NCBI RefSeq assembly: GCF_963667555.1 | Contig: NZ_OY763421.1 | Span: 1,009,562 to 1,073,561 of the forward strand | DNA length: 64,000 bases | Reading direction: 5' to 3' | Source of the DNA: an uncultured Methanolobus sp. | GTDB taxonomy: Archaea; Halobacteriota; Methanosarcinia; Methanosarcinales; Methanosarcinaceae | In this document: positions 1 to 9,129 of the stretch, piece by piece | Layout: the number at the start of each line of letters is the position of its first letter | Position numbering within the stretch: position 1 is the first letter of the stretch | Program-made: the position numbers and the translations under genes | The notes under the pieces: generated by a model | Databases searched by the model: none | Seen by the model: only the letters and a program-made list of their open reading frames with translations | Told to the model about the DNA's origin: nothing

Positions 1-97
1 AAGATTATTCCTCTGATCATTGCATTTATGTAAATAATACAGGAGTTCTAAAAAGAACATATCCTGAGTAGTACGCAGATAACTTTGTTTTATATTA

Positions 98-132
98 TCG
101 GAAAACGCCGGCTTCGCCGGACCCTTCGGGAT
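98..132 (-). repeat. Solo A-type hairpin of the composite palindromic repeat family
   Basis: On the minus strand this reads ATCCCGAAGGG, then TCCGGCGAAGCCGGC and a short GTTTTCC tail. It contains two adjacent hairpins, CCC-GAA-GGG and GCCGGC-GAA-GCCGGC, both with a GAA triloop. The same module occurs at 17201, 40843, 48549 and (minus strand) 53102. It lies just downstream of the thioredoxin-like gene. A matching B hairpin would be expected to the left, but none is seen in bases 1-97. The rest of 1-207 shows no gene. Confidence 0.8.
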
Positions 133-207
133 CATTTAAGTTATTCACAATTTAACATTGATTACTGATTTATAATATGCCAGGATTTCTTCAATGCAAA
201 AACCACA

Positions 208-600
208 TCACTCATAAAGAGAAACTTCATCCGGCATAGGGGATGTATGCAGCACGCATTCATCACCGTGTTTTATAAGTTGCTCAATAGATTTTCGCAG
301 AATTGAAGGATATACAAGGCCAACTTCTTCCTTAATGGGATTTCCTTTGCAGAAGAACTTGAAAGTTGGAGTTCCACGCACACCGTATTTTCTTGCAGTC
401 ATGGGACTGTCAAGCCCATTCATCATAACAAAAATACATGACTTATGGAATTCAACTGAGTACTCCTTAAAGTACGGTTCTATCTCCTTGCAGTGAACGC
501 AGGTTGGCAGATAGAACATAACTACCATTGGTTTTTCCTGATTTTCAATGAGTTCTGCCCAGTTAGAATCATTAGCTTCCAGAATATTAGTTTCAGCCAT
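208..600 (-). CDS. Thioredoxin-like protein
   Basis: A 130-residue cytoplasmic thioredoxin-fold protein with no signal peptide. The redox motif is CVHC (Cys34, Cys37) after a hydrophobic strand (VVMFYLPT), and the cis-proline loop reads GVRGTPTF, as expected for the fold. The family carries out thiol-disulfide exchange. The CVHC active site differs from classical CGPC, so the redox potential and partners may differ. The ATG start has GGAG seven bases upstream, and a TATA-like AATATTTTAATA lies at about 633-645. It is transcribed alone, 69 bases after the glycosyltransferase stop. The C-terminal tail of about 20 residues is extra to the core fold. The family is clear; the specific role is unknown. 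Confidence 0.85.
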   Translation of the reverse strand: MAETNILEANDSNWAELIENQEKPMVVMFYLPTCVHCKEIEPYFKEYSVEFHKSCIFVMMNGLDSPMTARKYGVRGTPTFKFFCKGNPIKEEVGLVYPSILRKSIEQLIKHGDECVLHTSPMPDEVSLYE

Positions 601-669
601 TTTACCACTCCAGAATAAATGGAGCCTTAAAGGTATTAAAATATTTTCACTAATAGATACCTATAGGAA

Positions 670-1695
670 CTAATACTCATAAGAACTTATTTCCACTGTT
701 TCATTGAAGAAATGATAATAATCAGGAATCTTGTGAAGTAGTACTGATTCTCCATTTGCGTAGCGTTTGAATTGATTAATAAATTTCATAAGATTTTTGC
801 ATATATTTAAACGTTCATAACCATAATCATGATAAACAACAACATTTTTTTCAAACTTTATTCTGAATCCCGAATTTAATGCTTTGAAACAGAATTCAAT
901 ATCTTCTCCAGCAGCTGTTGGAAATGAGTTTGAAAAACTTATTTTTTTTGCTACTTCTGAGGTGATGCCAATGTTACATGTTGGACCATATAATAAAAAC
1001 TCATTGTCCGAAAATACCCTTCCGTTTAATGTGCCATTTATTTCATGATATGTATCAAACCAGCAGCAATCTAAAGACTTAGTGTTACCGGAAATAATAG
1101 AAGCAGTTCTATTTTTCTGAAAAGATTTTATTATATTTTCTACCCACACACATTCAGGCAAACAGTCAACATCAGTGAATACAATAACATCTGATGATAA
1201 ATCAAGGGCTAGATTAATTCCCGCATTTCTGGCTATAGCGGGGCCCGAATTTTGTGATAGTTTGTGATAACACACACCCTTTGGTATAGGGTAACTCATC
1301 GGAGAACAATCATCAATAAGAATAATAGTATCGATTTTACAAGATTGGGATTTTAATGCTTCTACCAGACGAAGAAGACATTTCATTGAAAAATTGTCTT
1401 TTATATATACAGGAACTACAACAGATATAGTAGGATCTAATGGTACTGAATTATAAGTATCATTATATGAAAAAATTTTAGAGTTGGTTTTGTTTACTTC
1501 ACCTATAAACGCATGTTGACCACTCTTGAATGCGGCTATTTCAATCAATTTAGTGAGGATGAAACTTATTTTTATAGAGAAAGGAAGAGGTTTTTTGGAC
1601 CAATAACATAAGGTTTTCAGAATATTCAACCTATTTCTACCAAAACTTCTTACATATGCAAAACAACTCACGCTGTGCCCCCTAAACATGAACAA
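670..1695 (-). CDS. Family 2 glycosyltransferase (GT-A fold)
   Basis: A 341-residue protein with a GT2 domain from about residue 88. It shows the strand ISVVVPVY, an acidic pair (Asp128-Asp129) in ILIDDCSP, the NSGPAIARNAGI segment and a DVD motif (175-177) in FTDVDCLP for metal/nucleotide-sugar binding. GT2 enzymes transfer a sugar from a nucleotide-sugar donor to an acceptor; the acceptor cannot be told. The first 80 residues have no recognised domain. The gene is the last of a three-gene minus-strand unit and its start overlaps the upstream radical-SAM gene by up to 28 bases, implying translational coupling. No clear ribosome binding site is seen, and Met3 (1689) is an alternative start. 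The region is visibly A+T-rich compared with the following operon, which may indicate transfer. It may act on a surface glycan or on a product of the two radical-SAM neighbours. Confidence 0.8.
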   Translation of the reverse strand: MFMFRGHSVSCFAYVRSFGRNRLNILKTLCYWSKKPLPFSIKISFILTKLIEIAAFKSGQHAFIGEVNKTNSKIFSYNDTYNSVPLDPTISVVVPVYIKDNFSMKCLLRLVEALKSQSCKIDTIILIDDCSPMSYPIPKGVCYHKLSQNSGPAIARNAGINLALDLSSDVIVFTDVDCLPECVWVENIIKSFQKNRTASIISGNTKSLDCCWFDTYHEINGTLNGRVFSDNEFLLYGPTCNIGITSEVAKKISFSNSFPTAAGEDIEFCFKALNSGFRIKFEKNVVVYHDYGYERLNICKNLMKFINQFKRYANGESVLLHKIPDYYHFFNETVEISSYEY

Positions 1696-2597
1696 TTGTT
1701 ACAGTAATAATAAGATTTATGATTCTTTACAAAATATCTTCTTGGTTCGTCATCCAATATTGAATCAATGTCATTGTCGATTATATTCCCAAACAAATAT
1801 GGATTAAACATATTACAAGGAGTTACATCCCCATTAAATAAAATGCAAAGTTCACTTGTTAGGGCTGGACATTCTTCTTGCTGACCGTATGTATGTTGAG
1901 CTGAATTAGTATCAATTTGAACTCCTGCCATTTGATCAGGGAAAAAGAGATTCAAATTATGCTTCTCAAAATACTTGTGTAGGAATAAATATGATTTTTG
2001 AATTTGAGCTAGATTTTCCTTGACTTTGTTCTGAAAAATGTCAATACCTTCATCTCTCCTTACCGTGTTGTAAATAATATTACATTTATTTTCAACTGCA
2101 AACGTACCTATATCGCAGATTCTGTGTAAATTATCTTCCATTACAGTAAAAACAATAAAAGGTCTTCTTTTTAGTGATGATAACTGCTTTAGATTACTTA
2201 TAATCCATTCATAATTGCAACCAACTCTGATTTCTTTTAATTCCTCTTCAACAGTGCTATCAATGGAAACAAATAATTGTACATCATTTTTAAGGAACGA
2301 TTTTAAAATCCTAGGATTATTAAATGATAAATTCGAAAAAAGGTTAATTTGAGAGTCTGGACATTTTTTCTTAGTGTATTCTATAAAATCAATGAAATTC
2401 GGGTGTATTGTACTTTCCCCTCTCCCGTTCAGGCGAATGTTCTGGGCATTTATACCAATTTCATCTATTATTTTTTTAAAGGTGGAAAAATCCATGAATC
2501 GCTCAGGAGAATTTGGAACCTGACCAAAACCACACATTTTACAGGCTAAATTACAATTATTACTAACTTCTACTATTAGCTCTTTAATCTCAAACAT
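1668..2597 (-). CDS. Radical SAM/SPASM-type enzyme (second of pair)
   Basis: A 309-residue protein with the radical-SAM cluster motif CNLACKMC (Cys15, Cys19, Cys22), a GRGES segment in the place of the usual GGE motif, and a Cys-rich C-terminus. That end has CPALTSELCILFNGDVTPC followed by CNNCSC, resembling a SPASM auxiliary Fe-S domain. Family members use S-adenosylmethionine and a 4Fe-4S cluster for radical chemistry; SPASM members often modify peptides or sugars. It starts two bases after the stop of the upstream radical-SAM gene, with AAGGAT as ribosome binding site, so the two are co-translated. The substrate is unknown, and no precursor-peptide gene was recognised nearby. Confidence 0.82.
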   Translation of the reverse strand: MFEIKELIVEVSNNCNLACKMCGFGQVPNSPERFMDFSTFKKIIDEIGINAQNIRLNGRGESTIHPNFIDFIEYTKKKCPDSQINLFSNLSFNNPRILKSFLKNDVQLFVSIDSTVEEELKEIRVGCNYEWIISNLKQLSSLKRRPFIVFTVMEDNLHRICDIGTFAVENKCNIIYNTVRRDEGIDIFQNKVKENLAQIQKSYLFLHKYFEKHNLNLFFPDQMAGVQIDTNSAQHTYGQQEECPALTSELCILFNGDVTPCNMFNPYLFGNIIDNDIDSILDDEPRRYFVKNHKSYYYCNNCSCLGGTA

Positions 2598-2599
2598 TG

Positions 2600-3430
2600 C
2601 TAATCCTTCTTTTGATTACATTTTAATGTTTTACACGGAAGATTACAATTTTTCATACATTTTAGAACAAAATTAGTATACTCTGAAGACAAAATTTCAT
2701 TTACAGGACTGTCCTGTACATTACCTAATGGTGATTCGCATCCTTTGATTTGACTTTGTTGAAAACAAGTGTATACGTCACCATTTGGCATAATTGAGAG
2801 ATTTCTGCCAGTTGAATAACATCGTATATTCAATTGCTTTTGTGAATTGTTTACTTGCTCTAATTTTGTCCAGTGACCATCAAAACCCTCGTCCAAATAA
2901 TATTGTACTGAATGATATAGCCCTACTTTTTTTGCAAACATTGCTACGTCATTTACGTGGCTTTTTGTTTGCTCAGCTAAAACAGACTGTATGCTCAACT
3001 GTGAAGGTTTTAGAATATCCTTTGCTACCATCAAATTACTTAGAACTGAATCATACGAATCTGATCCGCGTACATATTTCCAATATTCTTTGTCCATTGT
3101 GTCAATTGAAAGAACAAAGTGAACATTATATTTCGCTACTTTTTCCAGAAACTCTTTTGTCAGTAGTAAACCATTAGTAACTATCACTGTTGAAACTGTT
3201 GGATTTATATTTTTTAAAATATCTAATATTCTTTCCTTATGAAGAAGAGGTTCCCCTCCAACTAAACAAAGTTGATCAAAGTCACCAAGGAAATCTAAAA
3301 AAACAATTAATTTACTAATAGGTACTAAATCCTCTTCAGATGGCATTTTCCAGTGAGAACACTTACTGCATCTCTGATTACAGTTGAAAGAAATTAAATA
3401 AAAAATATCTTTTGGAGAGTAATCAGGCAT
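2600..3430 (-). CDS. Radical SAM/SPASM-type enzyme (first of pair)
   Basis: A 276-residue radical-SAM enzyme. The cluster motif is CNQRCSKC (Cys17, Cys21, Cys24), the SAM-binding GGEPL follows at about residue 60, and the C-terminus carries NGDVYTC plus several more cysteines (CMKNCNLPC, CNQKK) like a SPASM auxiliary-cluster region. The reading frame extends to a GTG at 3439, but the ATG at 3430 is preferred because GGGAAAGTGG lies upstream of it. A TATA-like TTTTATAATT is present at about 3460. It is the first gene of the trio with a second radical-SAM enzyme and a glycosyltransferase. The two enzymes are different, not tandem duplicates. The reaction is unknown; context suggests cell-surface or peptide modification. 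Confidence 0.82.
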   Translation of the reverse strand: MPDYSPKDIFYLISFNCNQRCSKCSHWKMPSEEDLVPISKLIVFLDFLGDFDQLCLVGGEPLLHKERILDILKNINPTVSTVIVTNGLLLTKEFLEKVAKYNVHFVLSIDTMDKEYWKYVRGSDSYDSVLSNLMVAKDILKPSQLSIQSVLAEQTKSHVNDVAMFAKKVGLYHSVQYYLDEGFDGHWTKLEQVNNSQKQLNIRCYSTGRNLSIMPNGDVYTCFQQSQIKGCESPLGNVQDSPVNEILSSEYTNFVLKCMKNCNLPCKTLKCNQKKD

Positions 3431-3542
3431 AGTATCCACTTTCCCTGCTTTTAATTATAAAACAAAATGATTTTACTGTGCCAAAATAAACATGACCAAT
3501 GACTAAAAACAATAAACTAGTTTTAACTAATTTTAAATATAT

Positions 3543-3563
3543 CACATATACAAAATATATGTG
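3543..3563. promoter_or_regulatory. Inverted repeat upstream of the radical-SAM genes
   Basis: CACATATA and TATATGTG form perfect 8-base arms around a CAAAA centre. It lies about 110 bases upstream of the radical-SAM start, in an otherwise empty A+T-rich gap. It could be a regulator site or merely an A+T-rich chance palindrome. Confidence 0.3.
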
Positions 3564-3585
3564 AATGAATATAAAGTTTTGGACT

Positions 3586-3617
3586 TAAAAAAGAAATAGG
3601 AATTTAGAAATTCCTAT
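3586..3617 (-). terminator. Intrinsic terminator after vorA
   Basis: Directly after the vorA stop, the minus strand reads ATAGGAATTT-CT-AAATTCCTAT, a perfect 10-bp stem, followed by a T-rich run (TTCTTTTTT). This is the layout of a T-tract terminator and marks the end of the vor operon. Confidence 0.75.
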
Positions 3618-3619
3618 AT

Positions 3620-5041
3620 TCAGATATTCTCTTTTGCCCAGGCAGCTGCTGCTTCCAGAACTGCATGGTTAAGTGGAATAAGCTTTGGTTTCTTGGCAAA
3701 GGTCTCTGCAAGAGCTGACTTGAAATGTTTCTCTTCAAGTCCTGTAATTCCAAGAGCCATAATAACTCCAAGCATTACAGTGTTTGCAGCCTTCTCAGAA
3801 CCTGCATCACCTGCAATTTTCACTGCAGGAACAGCTACTCCTTTTACACCTTCAGGAATGTCACATTCGCCGATCGTTGAATCATAGAGAATATATCCTC
3901 CTTCCTTTACATCGACAGCGAACTTTTCCAGTGAAGGACGGTTCATTGCCACAAGTACATCAGGTGTGTATACTACCGGAGAACCGATTGATTCACCTGA
4001 AACTACAACTGAACAGTTGGAAGTTCCACCACGCTGTTCAGGACCGTATGAAGGATACCATGAAACAAAACGCTGTGCATCACAGCCTGCGTGTGCAAGT
4101 GTCAGACCCATACTCAGGACACCCTGTCCACCGAAACCTGCTGCCTTTATCTGGACTTCAGGGAATGAAGGATCAAGTTTTGCGTCAGGTGATGATTCGG
4201 TCTCAAGGTTGAAAAGGTCATCAATTGACTTCTTATCAAATACACTGTCTTCCCTGAGGAGTGGTTCGGTCTCATCTGAGAGGTCCCTGAAATTTCCAAG
4301 AGGGAATTCCTTCTCCATTTCCTCATTCACAAAAGCAGTGCTCTGCTCGGAGTTCTGCCTGAGATTTGTCGGACATGTGGAAAGAATCTCCACAAAAGCG
4401 TATCCTTTGCCGTCACGCTGAATTTCAAGTGCTTTACGGATAGCTTTGCGTGCTTTTCTGATGTGGGAAATATCGGAAACTGAAACCCTTTCAATGAAAA
4501 CAGGAGCCTTCAGGTTGTTGATAAGCTCACACATGTGAAGCGGATAACCTGCAAACCTTGGGTCTCTTCCGTCCGGACAGGTTACGGTCTTCTCGCCAAT
4601 TAGAGTTGTAGGAGCCATCTGACCGCCGGTCATTCCGTAAACAGTGTTGTTGACGAAGAATACCGCCATCTTTTCGCCACGGTTGGCTGCCTGCAGGGTC
4701 TCGTTAAGACCAATTGATGCGAGGTCTCCGTCTCCCTGGTATGCGATAACAACTGAGTCATCCTGTGCCCTTGAAACACCGGTTCCAACAGCAGGAGCAC
4801 GTCCGTGTGCTACCTGGATGTTTCCACAGTCAAAGTAGTAGTAAGCGAAAACCGCACAACCTACAGGACTTATCATTACACTGCGGTCCTGTATCTCCAT
4901 ATCGTGCATTGCTTCACCGATAAGCTTGTGAATTACACCATGTCCGCATCCCGGACAATAGTGAGTTGCAGTCGGGGCTGCACCGCCTTTACGAGTATAT
5001 TCAGGGTAAAGGCCAGTGCTCTTAATTACTTTCTCAGCCAT
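3620..5041 (-). CDS. vorA: 2-oxoacid (ketoisovalerate):ferredoxin oxidoreductase, fused beta-gamma subunit
   Basis: A 473-residue fusion. Residues 1 to about 260 form the thiamine-diphosphate beta domain (CPGCGH at 29-34, the GDGD TPP/Mg motif at about 106). From about residue 290 the gamma domain follows ([10 protein letters not shown], then a YGPEQRGG segment). The enzyme oxidatively decarboxylates branched 2-oxoacids to acyl-CoA with reduction of ferredoxin, or runs in reverse as reductive carboxylation. The size and beta-gamma fusion match methanogen VorA, and it is followed in order by alpha (vorB) and ferredoxin (vorC) genes, which supports VOR over the pyruvate or 2-oxoglutarate enzymes. 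The two-base gap to vorB indicates translational coupling. Substrate choice within the family is inferred from architecture and the adjacent acyl-CoA synthetase. Confidence 0.85.
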   Translation of the reverse strand: MAEKVIKSTGLYPEYTRKGGAAPTATHYCPGCGHGVIHKLIGEAMHDMEIQDRSVMISPVGCAVFAYYYFDCGNIQVAHGRAPAVGTGVSRAQDDSVVIAYQGDGDLASIGLNETLQAANRGEKMAVFFVNNTVYGMTGGQMAPTTLIGEKTVTCPDGRDPRFAGYPLHMCELINNLKAPVFIERVSVSDISHIRKARKAIRKALEIQRDGKGYAFVEILSTCPTNLRQNSEQSTAFVNEEMEKEFPLGNFRDLSDETEPLLREDSVFDKKSIDDLFNLETESSPDAKLDPSFPEVQIKAAGFGGQGVLSMGLTLAHAGCDAQRFVSWYPSYGPEQRGGTSNCSVVVSGESIGSPVVYTPDVLVAMNRPSLEKFAVDVKEGGYILYDSTIGECDIPEGVKGVAVPAVKIAGDAGSEKAANTVMLGVIMALGITGLEEKHFKSALAETFAKKPKLIPLNHAVLEAAAAWAKENI

Positions 5042-5043
5042 TT

Positions 5044-6105
5044 TCAGTCCTCCAGAGCTGCGATGTTCCTTATGCTTTCAAGCACCTGGTCCATTGTTAT
5101 GAGATTTCCACCCATGCGGTATACAAGTGCTGTTGGTCTGCTGCATTCAATTGCCAGTTTTATATCTTCAAGCATCTGTCCGTTGCTCATCTCAACTGAG
5201 ACGAATGTACATTCCCTTGAATCTGCAATATCTTTCAGTTCTTCCTTCGGGAACGGGAAGAGTGTCTTTGGCCTGAAAAGACCTACCTTGATACCTTCCT
5301 TTCTTGCCTGGTCAACTGCAGATTTGCATATGCGGCTGCTGATTCCGTAGGACACAAGAATGATAGATGCATCCCTTGTCATATAATCCTCAAAATCAAC
5401 TTCCTGCTCCTCAATGGTTGCGTACTTTTCCTGGATCTCGTAGTTGAATTCCTCAAGCTGGTTGAAGTCGAGGAAAATAGATGATACAAGGTTCTCCCTG
5501 GTTTCTGCTGTGCCGCTTACAGCCCATTCTGTGTCAATCTCAGGTTTTACTGAAACTTCAGGGAACTGAAGGGATTCTACCATCTGCCCAAGGACACCGT
5601 CAGCCAGTACGACAACCGGATTGCGGTATTTGAAAGCAAGTTCAAATCCTTTGATAACGAAGTCGCACATTTCCTGCACGGAGTTTGGAGCAAGTACTAT
5701 ATTCTTGTAGTTACCGTGTCCTCCGCCTTTTACGACCTGGCTGTAATCTCCCTGCTCAGGACCGATGTTTCCAAGTCCCGGGCCTGCTCTCATGATGTCA
5801 ACTATGACACATGGGAGTTCAGCTCCTGCCATGTAGGAAACTCCTTCCTGCTTCAGGCTGATTCCCGGACCGGATGAAGCGGTCATGACCCTGTGACCGG
5901 TAGATGCTGCACCATAGACCATGTTAATTGCAGCTTCTTCTGATTCTGCCTGTACGAATTTCCTTCCAAGCTTTGGGAAATACCTGGAAGCTTCCTGCAA
6001 TATCTCACTTGCAGGAGTGATAGGATAACCGAAATAACAGTCACAGCCAGCGTATAGTGCACCTATGACAGCCGCTGTGTTACCTTTTACTAATTGTGTT
6101 GCCAT
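5044..6105 (-). CDS. vorB: 2-oxoacid (ketoisovalerate):ferredoxin oxidoreductase alpha subunit
   Basis: A 353-residue alpha subunit. The N-terminus has [20 protein letters not shown] then PITPASEI, the family signature of the POR/VOR alpha N-terminal domain. AESEEAAI and the TASSGPGIS loop follow, and the C-terminal transketolase-like domain carries [10 protein letters not shown]. Together with VorA it forms the active site and CoA-binding part of the cytoplasmic complex. It sits between vorC (15-base gap) and vorA (2-base gap) on the same strand. The length is typical of the methanogen VorB subunit, about 350 residues. Related KorA proteins look similar, so assignment to VOR rests on subunit organisation. 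Confidence 0.85.
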   Translation of the reverse strand: MATQLVKGNTAAVIGALYAGCDCYFGYPITPASEILQEASRYFPKLGRKFVQAESEEAAINMVYGAASTGHRVMTASSGPGISLKQEGVSYMAGAELPCVIVDIMRAGPGLGNIGPEQGDYSQVVKGGGHGNYKNIVLAPNSVQEMCDFVIKGFELAFKYRNPVVVLADGVLGQMVESLQFPEVSVKPEIDTEWAVSGTAETRENLVSSIFLDFNQLEEFNYEIQEKYATIEEQEVDFEDYMTRDASIILVSYGISSRICKSAVDQARKEGIKVGLFRPKTLFPFPKEELKDIADSRECTFVSVEMSNGQMLEDIKLAIECSRPTALVYRMGGNLITMDQVLESIRNIAALED

Positions 6106-6120
6106 TTTCTCACCTTAAGT

Positions 6121-6354
6121 TCAATCGTCCTTAAGCGGAATGTGTATCTCTATGGCAAGCGGCTCAGGACAGGTATAATAACAGTTGGAACAACCTGTGC
6201 AGCCCTCACCTGCATATTCGATGTAATGGTATCCTCTTTCGTTGAGATCGTCGCTCATTTTCAGGACACCTTTGGGACATGCTACAATACAACGTCCGCA
6301 GGCTTTACACTCTATGATATTAATAACCGGGTATGGTTCTTTTTTGCCTGACAT
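6121..6354 (-). CDS. vorC: VOR ferredoxin-like (delta) subunit, two 4Fe-4S clusters
   Basis: A 77-residue polyferredoxin subunit with two 4Fe-4S motifs, [12 protein letters not shown] and [12 protein letters not shown]. In the complex it conducts electrons from the TPP site to soluble ferredoxin. The frame opens at an ATG at 6369, but the ATG at 6354 has GAGG nine bases upstream and gives the usual N-terminus (MSGKKEP), so it was chosen. It lies immediately upstream of vorB. A stem-loop precedes it (6388-6448), so it may be expressed differently from the acyl-CoA synthetase gene upstream. Confidence 0.88.
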   Translation of the reverse strand: MSGKKEPYPVINIIECKACGRCIVACPKGVLKMSDDLNERGYHYIEYAGEGCTGCSNCYYTCPEPLAIEIHIPLKDD

Positions 6355-6387
6355 AATACAAAGCCTCATTTGAATGATAAAAATAAT

Positions 6388-6448
6388 ATCCCGGACAGGA
6401 ATTAGTCCATAAAGAGATTGAATAGCTATTTACTTTATGGTCCGGGAT
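6388..6448 (-). terminator. Long interrupted stem-loop between acyl-CoA synthetase gene and vorC
   Basis: ATCCCGGA (6388-6395) pairs with TCCGGGAT (6441-6448), and directly inside it CCATAAAG (6407-6414) pairs with CTTTATGG (6433-6440). An 11-base bulge is left on one side and there is an 18-base loop. On the minus strand it is followed by ATTATTTTTATC. It could be a terminator or attenuator, or an RNA-processing element separating the two halves of the operon. The pairing is seen directly; the role is inferred. Confidence 0.55.
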
Positions 6449-6474
6449 TTTATTAAAACAAATAAAAAGAAAGG

Positions 6475-8151
6475 TTACTGTGAACCTTCCCTGTCGTGGT
6501 CACGGATCTCAACACGTCTTATCTTTCCACTGATGGTCTTTGGAAGCTCTGTGACAAACTCAACCACGCGTGGATACTTGTAAGGTGCTGTGACCCTCTT
6601 TACGTGATCCTGAAGTTCCTTCTTAAGCTCATCACCTGCTGTATAGTCCTTAGTAAGAACTATGGTTGCCTTGATGACCTGTCCTCTGACCGGGTCAGGA
6701 ACACCTGTGATTGCACATTCAAGAACTGCAGGGTGCTCAATAAGTGCACTCTCAACTTCAAAAGGACCGACACGGTAACCGGATGTCTTTATGATGTCAT
6801 CGGCACGTCCTACGAACCAGTAGTAACCGTCCTCGTCCACCCAGGCCATGTCACCTGTGTGGTAGTAACCGTCATGCCAGACCCTTGCAGTAAGTGTCTC
6901 GTCTGAACGGTATCCGGTAAAGATCCCTGGTGGATTTCCGAAACTTGTATCAATGCAGATCTCACCTTCTTCACCTGCTTCACATGGTTTGCCTTCACCG
7001 TTCAGGAGCATAATGTCATATTCTGGTGATGGTTTACCCATTGAACCTGGTTTTGGCTCAAGCCATGGGAAAGTAGCAACTGAAACAACAGTCTCGGTCT
7101 GTCCGAAACCTTCCATGAGCTTCATACCTGTTATCTTGTAGAACTGCTCGTAAACCTCTGGGTTAAGCGGCTCACCTGCTGTGACACAGTATTTCAGGCA
7201 ACTGAAGTCATAGTTGCTCAGGTCTTCCCTGATAAGGAACCTGTAGATAGTTGGCGGAGCACAGTATGTTGTTACACCGTACTTGATAGCGTTCTCAAGC
7301 ATTTTGTCGGCACTGAACTTTTCGTAATCATAAACAAAGACAGCACTGCCTGCTATCCACTGACCGTATATCTTACCCCATACACATTTCGCCCAGCCGG
7401 AATCAGCAACTGTGTAGTGAAGACCTCCATCTGTTACATTCTGCCAGTATTTTGCAGTTATAATGTGTGCAAGTGGATAGGTGAAATTATGCTGCACCAT
7501 CTTCGGGAAACCGGTGGTTCCTGATGAGAAATAATTCAGCAGGACATCATCGTTGCATGTTGCTTCTTCACCTGTTGGACGCTCAAAGTCCTCGGATGCC
7601 TTTTCCATCTCCTCAGTAAATCCAAGCCATCCTTCTCTTTCAAGGCCGATTACAAGGCGGTTCTTCAATATGCTGCTTACCTCATCGTAAGCCTCGTCAA
7701 CGTAATCAAGTACTCCTTCATCAGGTGCACATATTACAGTATTGATGATTGCACGCTCTACCCTGTAGACAACATCCTTCTTTGTGAGCATGTGTGTGGC
7801 AGGCACTGCAGTGGCACCTATTCTATGAAGAGCAAGGATACAGAACCAGAACTCATAGCGGCTCTTAAGCATTAGCATTACGTTGTCGCCTTTCTTTACA
7901 CCGAGGCTCTTGAGCATATTTGCAGTCTTGTTACTATAATACTGGAGATCCTTGAAAGTGAATATCTTCTCTTCGCCGTTATCGTCACACCAGACAAGAG
8001 CCTTTTTATCAGGCTGCTCTGCTGCATAGACATCTACAACATCATAGGCAAAGTTGAAGTTATCAGGAATGTTTATTTTAAAGTTCGTTTTGAAGTCTTC
8101 GTAGGAATCGAATTCCACGCGTGAAACATATTTTTCAAGTAATGAAGTCAT
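6475..8151 (-). CDS. AMP-forming medium/branched-chain acyl-CoA synthetase
   Basis: A 558-residue member of the ANL adenylate-forming family, close in length to archaeal medium-chain acyl-CoA synthetases. Visible signatures are the P-loop [11 protein letters not shown] (about residue 210), GFGQTET, the YHTGDMAW hinge region, [13 protein letters not shown] and the C-terminal [10 protein letters not shown] with its catalytic lysine. It activates a carboxylic acid to its CoA ester with ATP giving AMP and PPi. A related methanosarcinal enzyme is known to prefer 2-methylbutyrate. Being in one operon with VOR fits activation of branched acids for reductive carboxylation to branched 2-oxoacids, or the reverse. 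GGAGG lies six bases before the ATG. Acetyl-CoA synthetase is less likely given the neighbours. Confidence 0.85.
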   Translation of the reverse strand: MTSLLEKYVSRVEFDSYEDFKTNFKINIPDNFNFAYDVVDVYAAEQPDKKALVWCDDNGEEKIFTFKDLQYYSNKTANMLKSLGVKKGDNVMLMLKSRYEFWFCILALHRIGATAVPATHMLTKKDVVYRVERAIINTVICAPDEGVLDYVDEAYDEVSSILKNRLVIGLEREGWLGFTEEMEKASEDFERPTGEEATCNDDVLLNYFSSGTTGFPKMVQHNFTYPLAHIITAKYWQNVTDGGLHYTVADSGWAKCVWGKIYGQWIAGSAVFVYDYEKFSADKMLENAIKYGVTTYCAPPTIYRFLIREDLSNYDFSCLKYCVTAGEPLNPEVYEQFYKITGMKLMEGFGQTETVVSVATFPWLEPKPGSMGKPSPEYDIMLLNGEGKPCEAGEEGEICIDTSFGNPPGIFTGYRSDETLTARVWHDGYYHTGDMAWVDEDGYYWFVGRADDIIKTSGYRVGPFEVESALIEHPAVLECAITGVPDPVRGQVIKATIVLTKDYTAGDELKKELQDHVKRVTAPYKYPRVVEFVTELPKTISGKIRRVEIRDHDREGSQ

Positions 8152-8220
8152 ACTACCTCCGAATAATCATAATTTTAAGCATAAGTTTAGGCATAAGTTT
8201 AAGCATGAATTAAAATGAGA

Positions 8221-8775
8221 TCACAATATCACAGCCAGGAACTTTGCAGGTTTGCCGCCCAGCGCCTGCATTCCATGCGCATAGTTTGAATCAAAGAATA
8301 TGGAGTCTCCTTCTTCAAGGACGATCTCGTTGTTGTGGACTACAACTTTAAGTGTGCCTTCGAGGACATAATCGAATTCCTGACCAGGGTGGCTGTTAGT
8401 TGAGATCGGTGTGCCTTCCGGTTTAGGATCGACCCTAACAACAAAAGGTTCTGCCTTTTTATGAGCGAAATTTGCAGCAATGTTCTGGTATTTGTAATCC
8501 TTGCGGCGTTCTGCACTTACACCCTTGTCCTTACGTGTAACTGAGAAAACACGCATCCTTGGAGCTTCACCTGTAAGAAGCACTGACATATCCACATTCA
8601 GGGTCTGGGCGATCTCAAGAAGAATACTTGCAGGTATGTCCTCTTCTCCGGCCTCATAATTAGAATAAGTGTCAACGGGCAATGCCAGCTTTCCGGCCAT
8701 TTCCTCAACGGAAATATCGGAAATATCACGTAATTCCCTTATACGGGCTGCAATTTCTTTGATCTTTTCCTGCAT
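8221..8775 (-). CDS. XRE-family HTH regulator with C-terminal cupin domain
   Basis: A 184-residue regulator. Residues 1-68 form an XRE helix-turn-helix ([35 protein letters not shown]). Residues 110-184 form a cupin sensor ([36 protein letters not shown]). Proteins of this build bind DNA as dimers and use the cupin to sense a small ligand. It is the first gene of the operon and lies 69 bases upstream of the acyl-CoA synthetase gene, so it most likely controls its own operon in response to a carboxylic acid or CoA ester. AAGGTG precedes the ATG. The perfect palindrome at 8941-8960 upstream is a natural candidate operator. Confidence 0.85.
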   Translation of the reverse strand: MQEKIKEIAARIRELRDISDISVEEMAGKLALPVDTYSNYEAGEEDIPASILLEIAQTLNVDMSVLLTGEAPRMRVFSVTRKDKGVSAERRKDYKYQNIAANFAHKKAEPFVVRVDPKPEGTPISTNSHPGQEFDYVLEGTLKVVVHNNEIVLEEGDSIFFDSNYAHGMQALGGKPAKFLAVIL

Positions 8776-8940
8776 AGAAACACCTTCCTAAATGGCCATG
8801 TGAATACAAACGAGAAGTGTTGCAGATTGCGAGCGCAACGGGCATTTATTCTCTTAAAAAGAGATTCTACTCCCCGGTATTCTCCAGATAGGTCTCTGAG
8901 TTTAAGGGTTACTATTATTTTAATATATTCGTTTCTAATG

Positions 8941-8960
8941 TGTCATGTAATAACATGACA
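8941..8960. promoter_or_regulatory. Perfect palindrome, candidate operator of the HTH-cupin regulator
   Basis: TGTCATGT-AATA-ACATGACA has 8-base perfect arms. It sits in the divergent region between the HTH-cupin operon and the DUF92 gene. On the minus strand it is followed about 11 bases later by a TATA-like AATATATTAA (8920-8929), so a dimer bound here would sit just upstream of the operon's core promoter. The rest of 8776-9129 has no other gene. Confidence 0.55.
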
Positions 8961-9129
8961 TAATACTCCTGTAATGGTTTTTCAGAAAATAACGACCAAA
9001 AAAACGGCAAATATCAGGAAAATATATTAATATTATAATAAGAGAATAATCATTATCAATATATAGCTTGATAAGTATTTGAATTACAAAGCAAATAATA
9101 GATCAGTATGTAAAAAACCAGAGATATAT

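Noticed and set aside
608..624. Hairpin hiding the ribosome binding site of the thioredoxin-like gene (CTCCA/TGGAG).
   Set aside because: The TATA-like box at about 633-645 predicts transcription starting inside the hairpin, so its 5' arm would not be in the mRNA, and the stem is only 5 bp.
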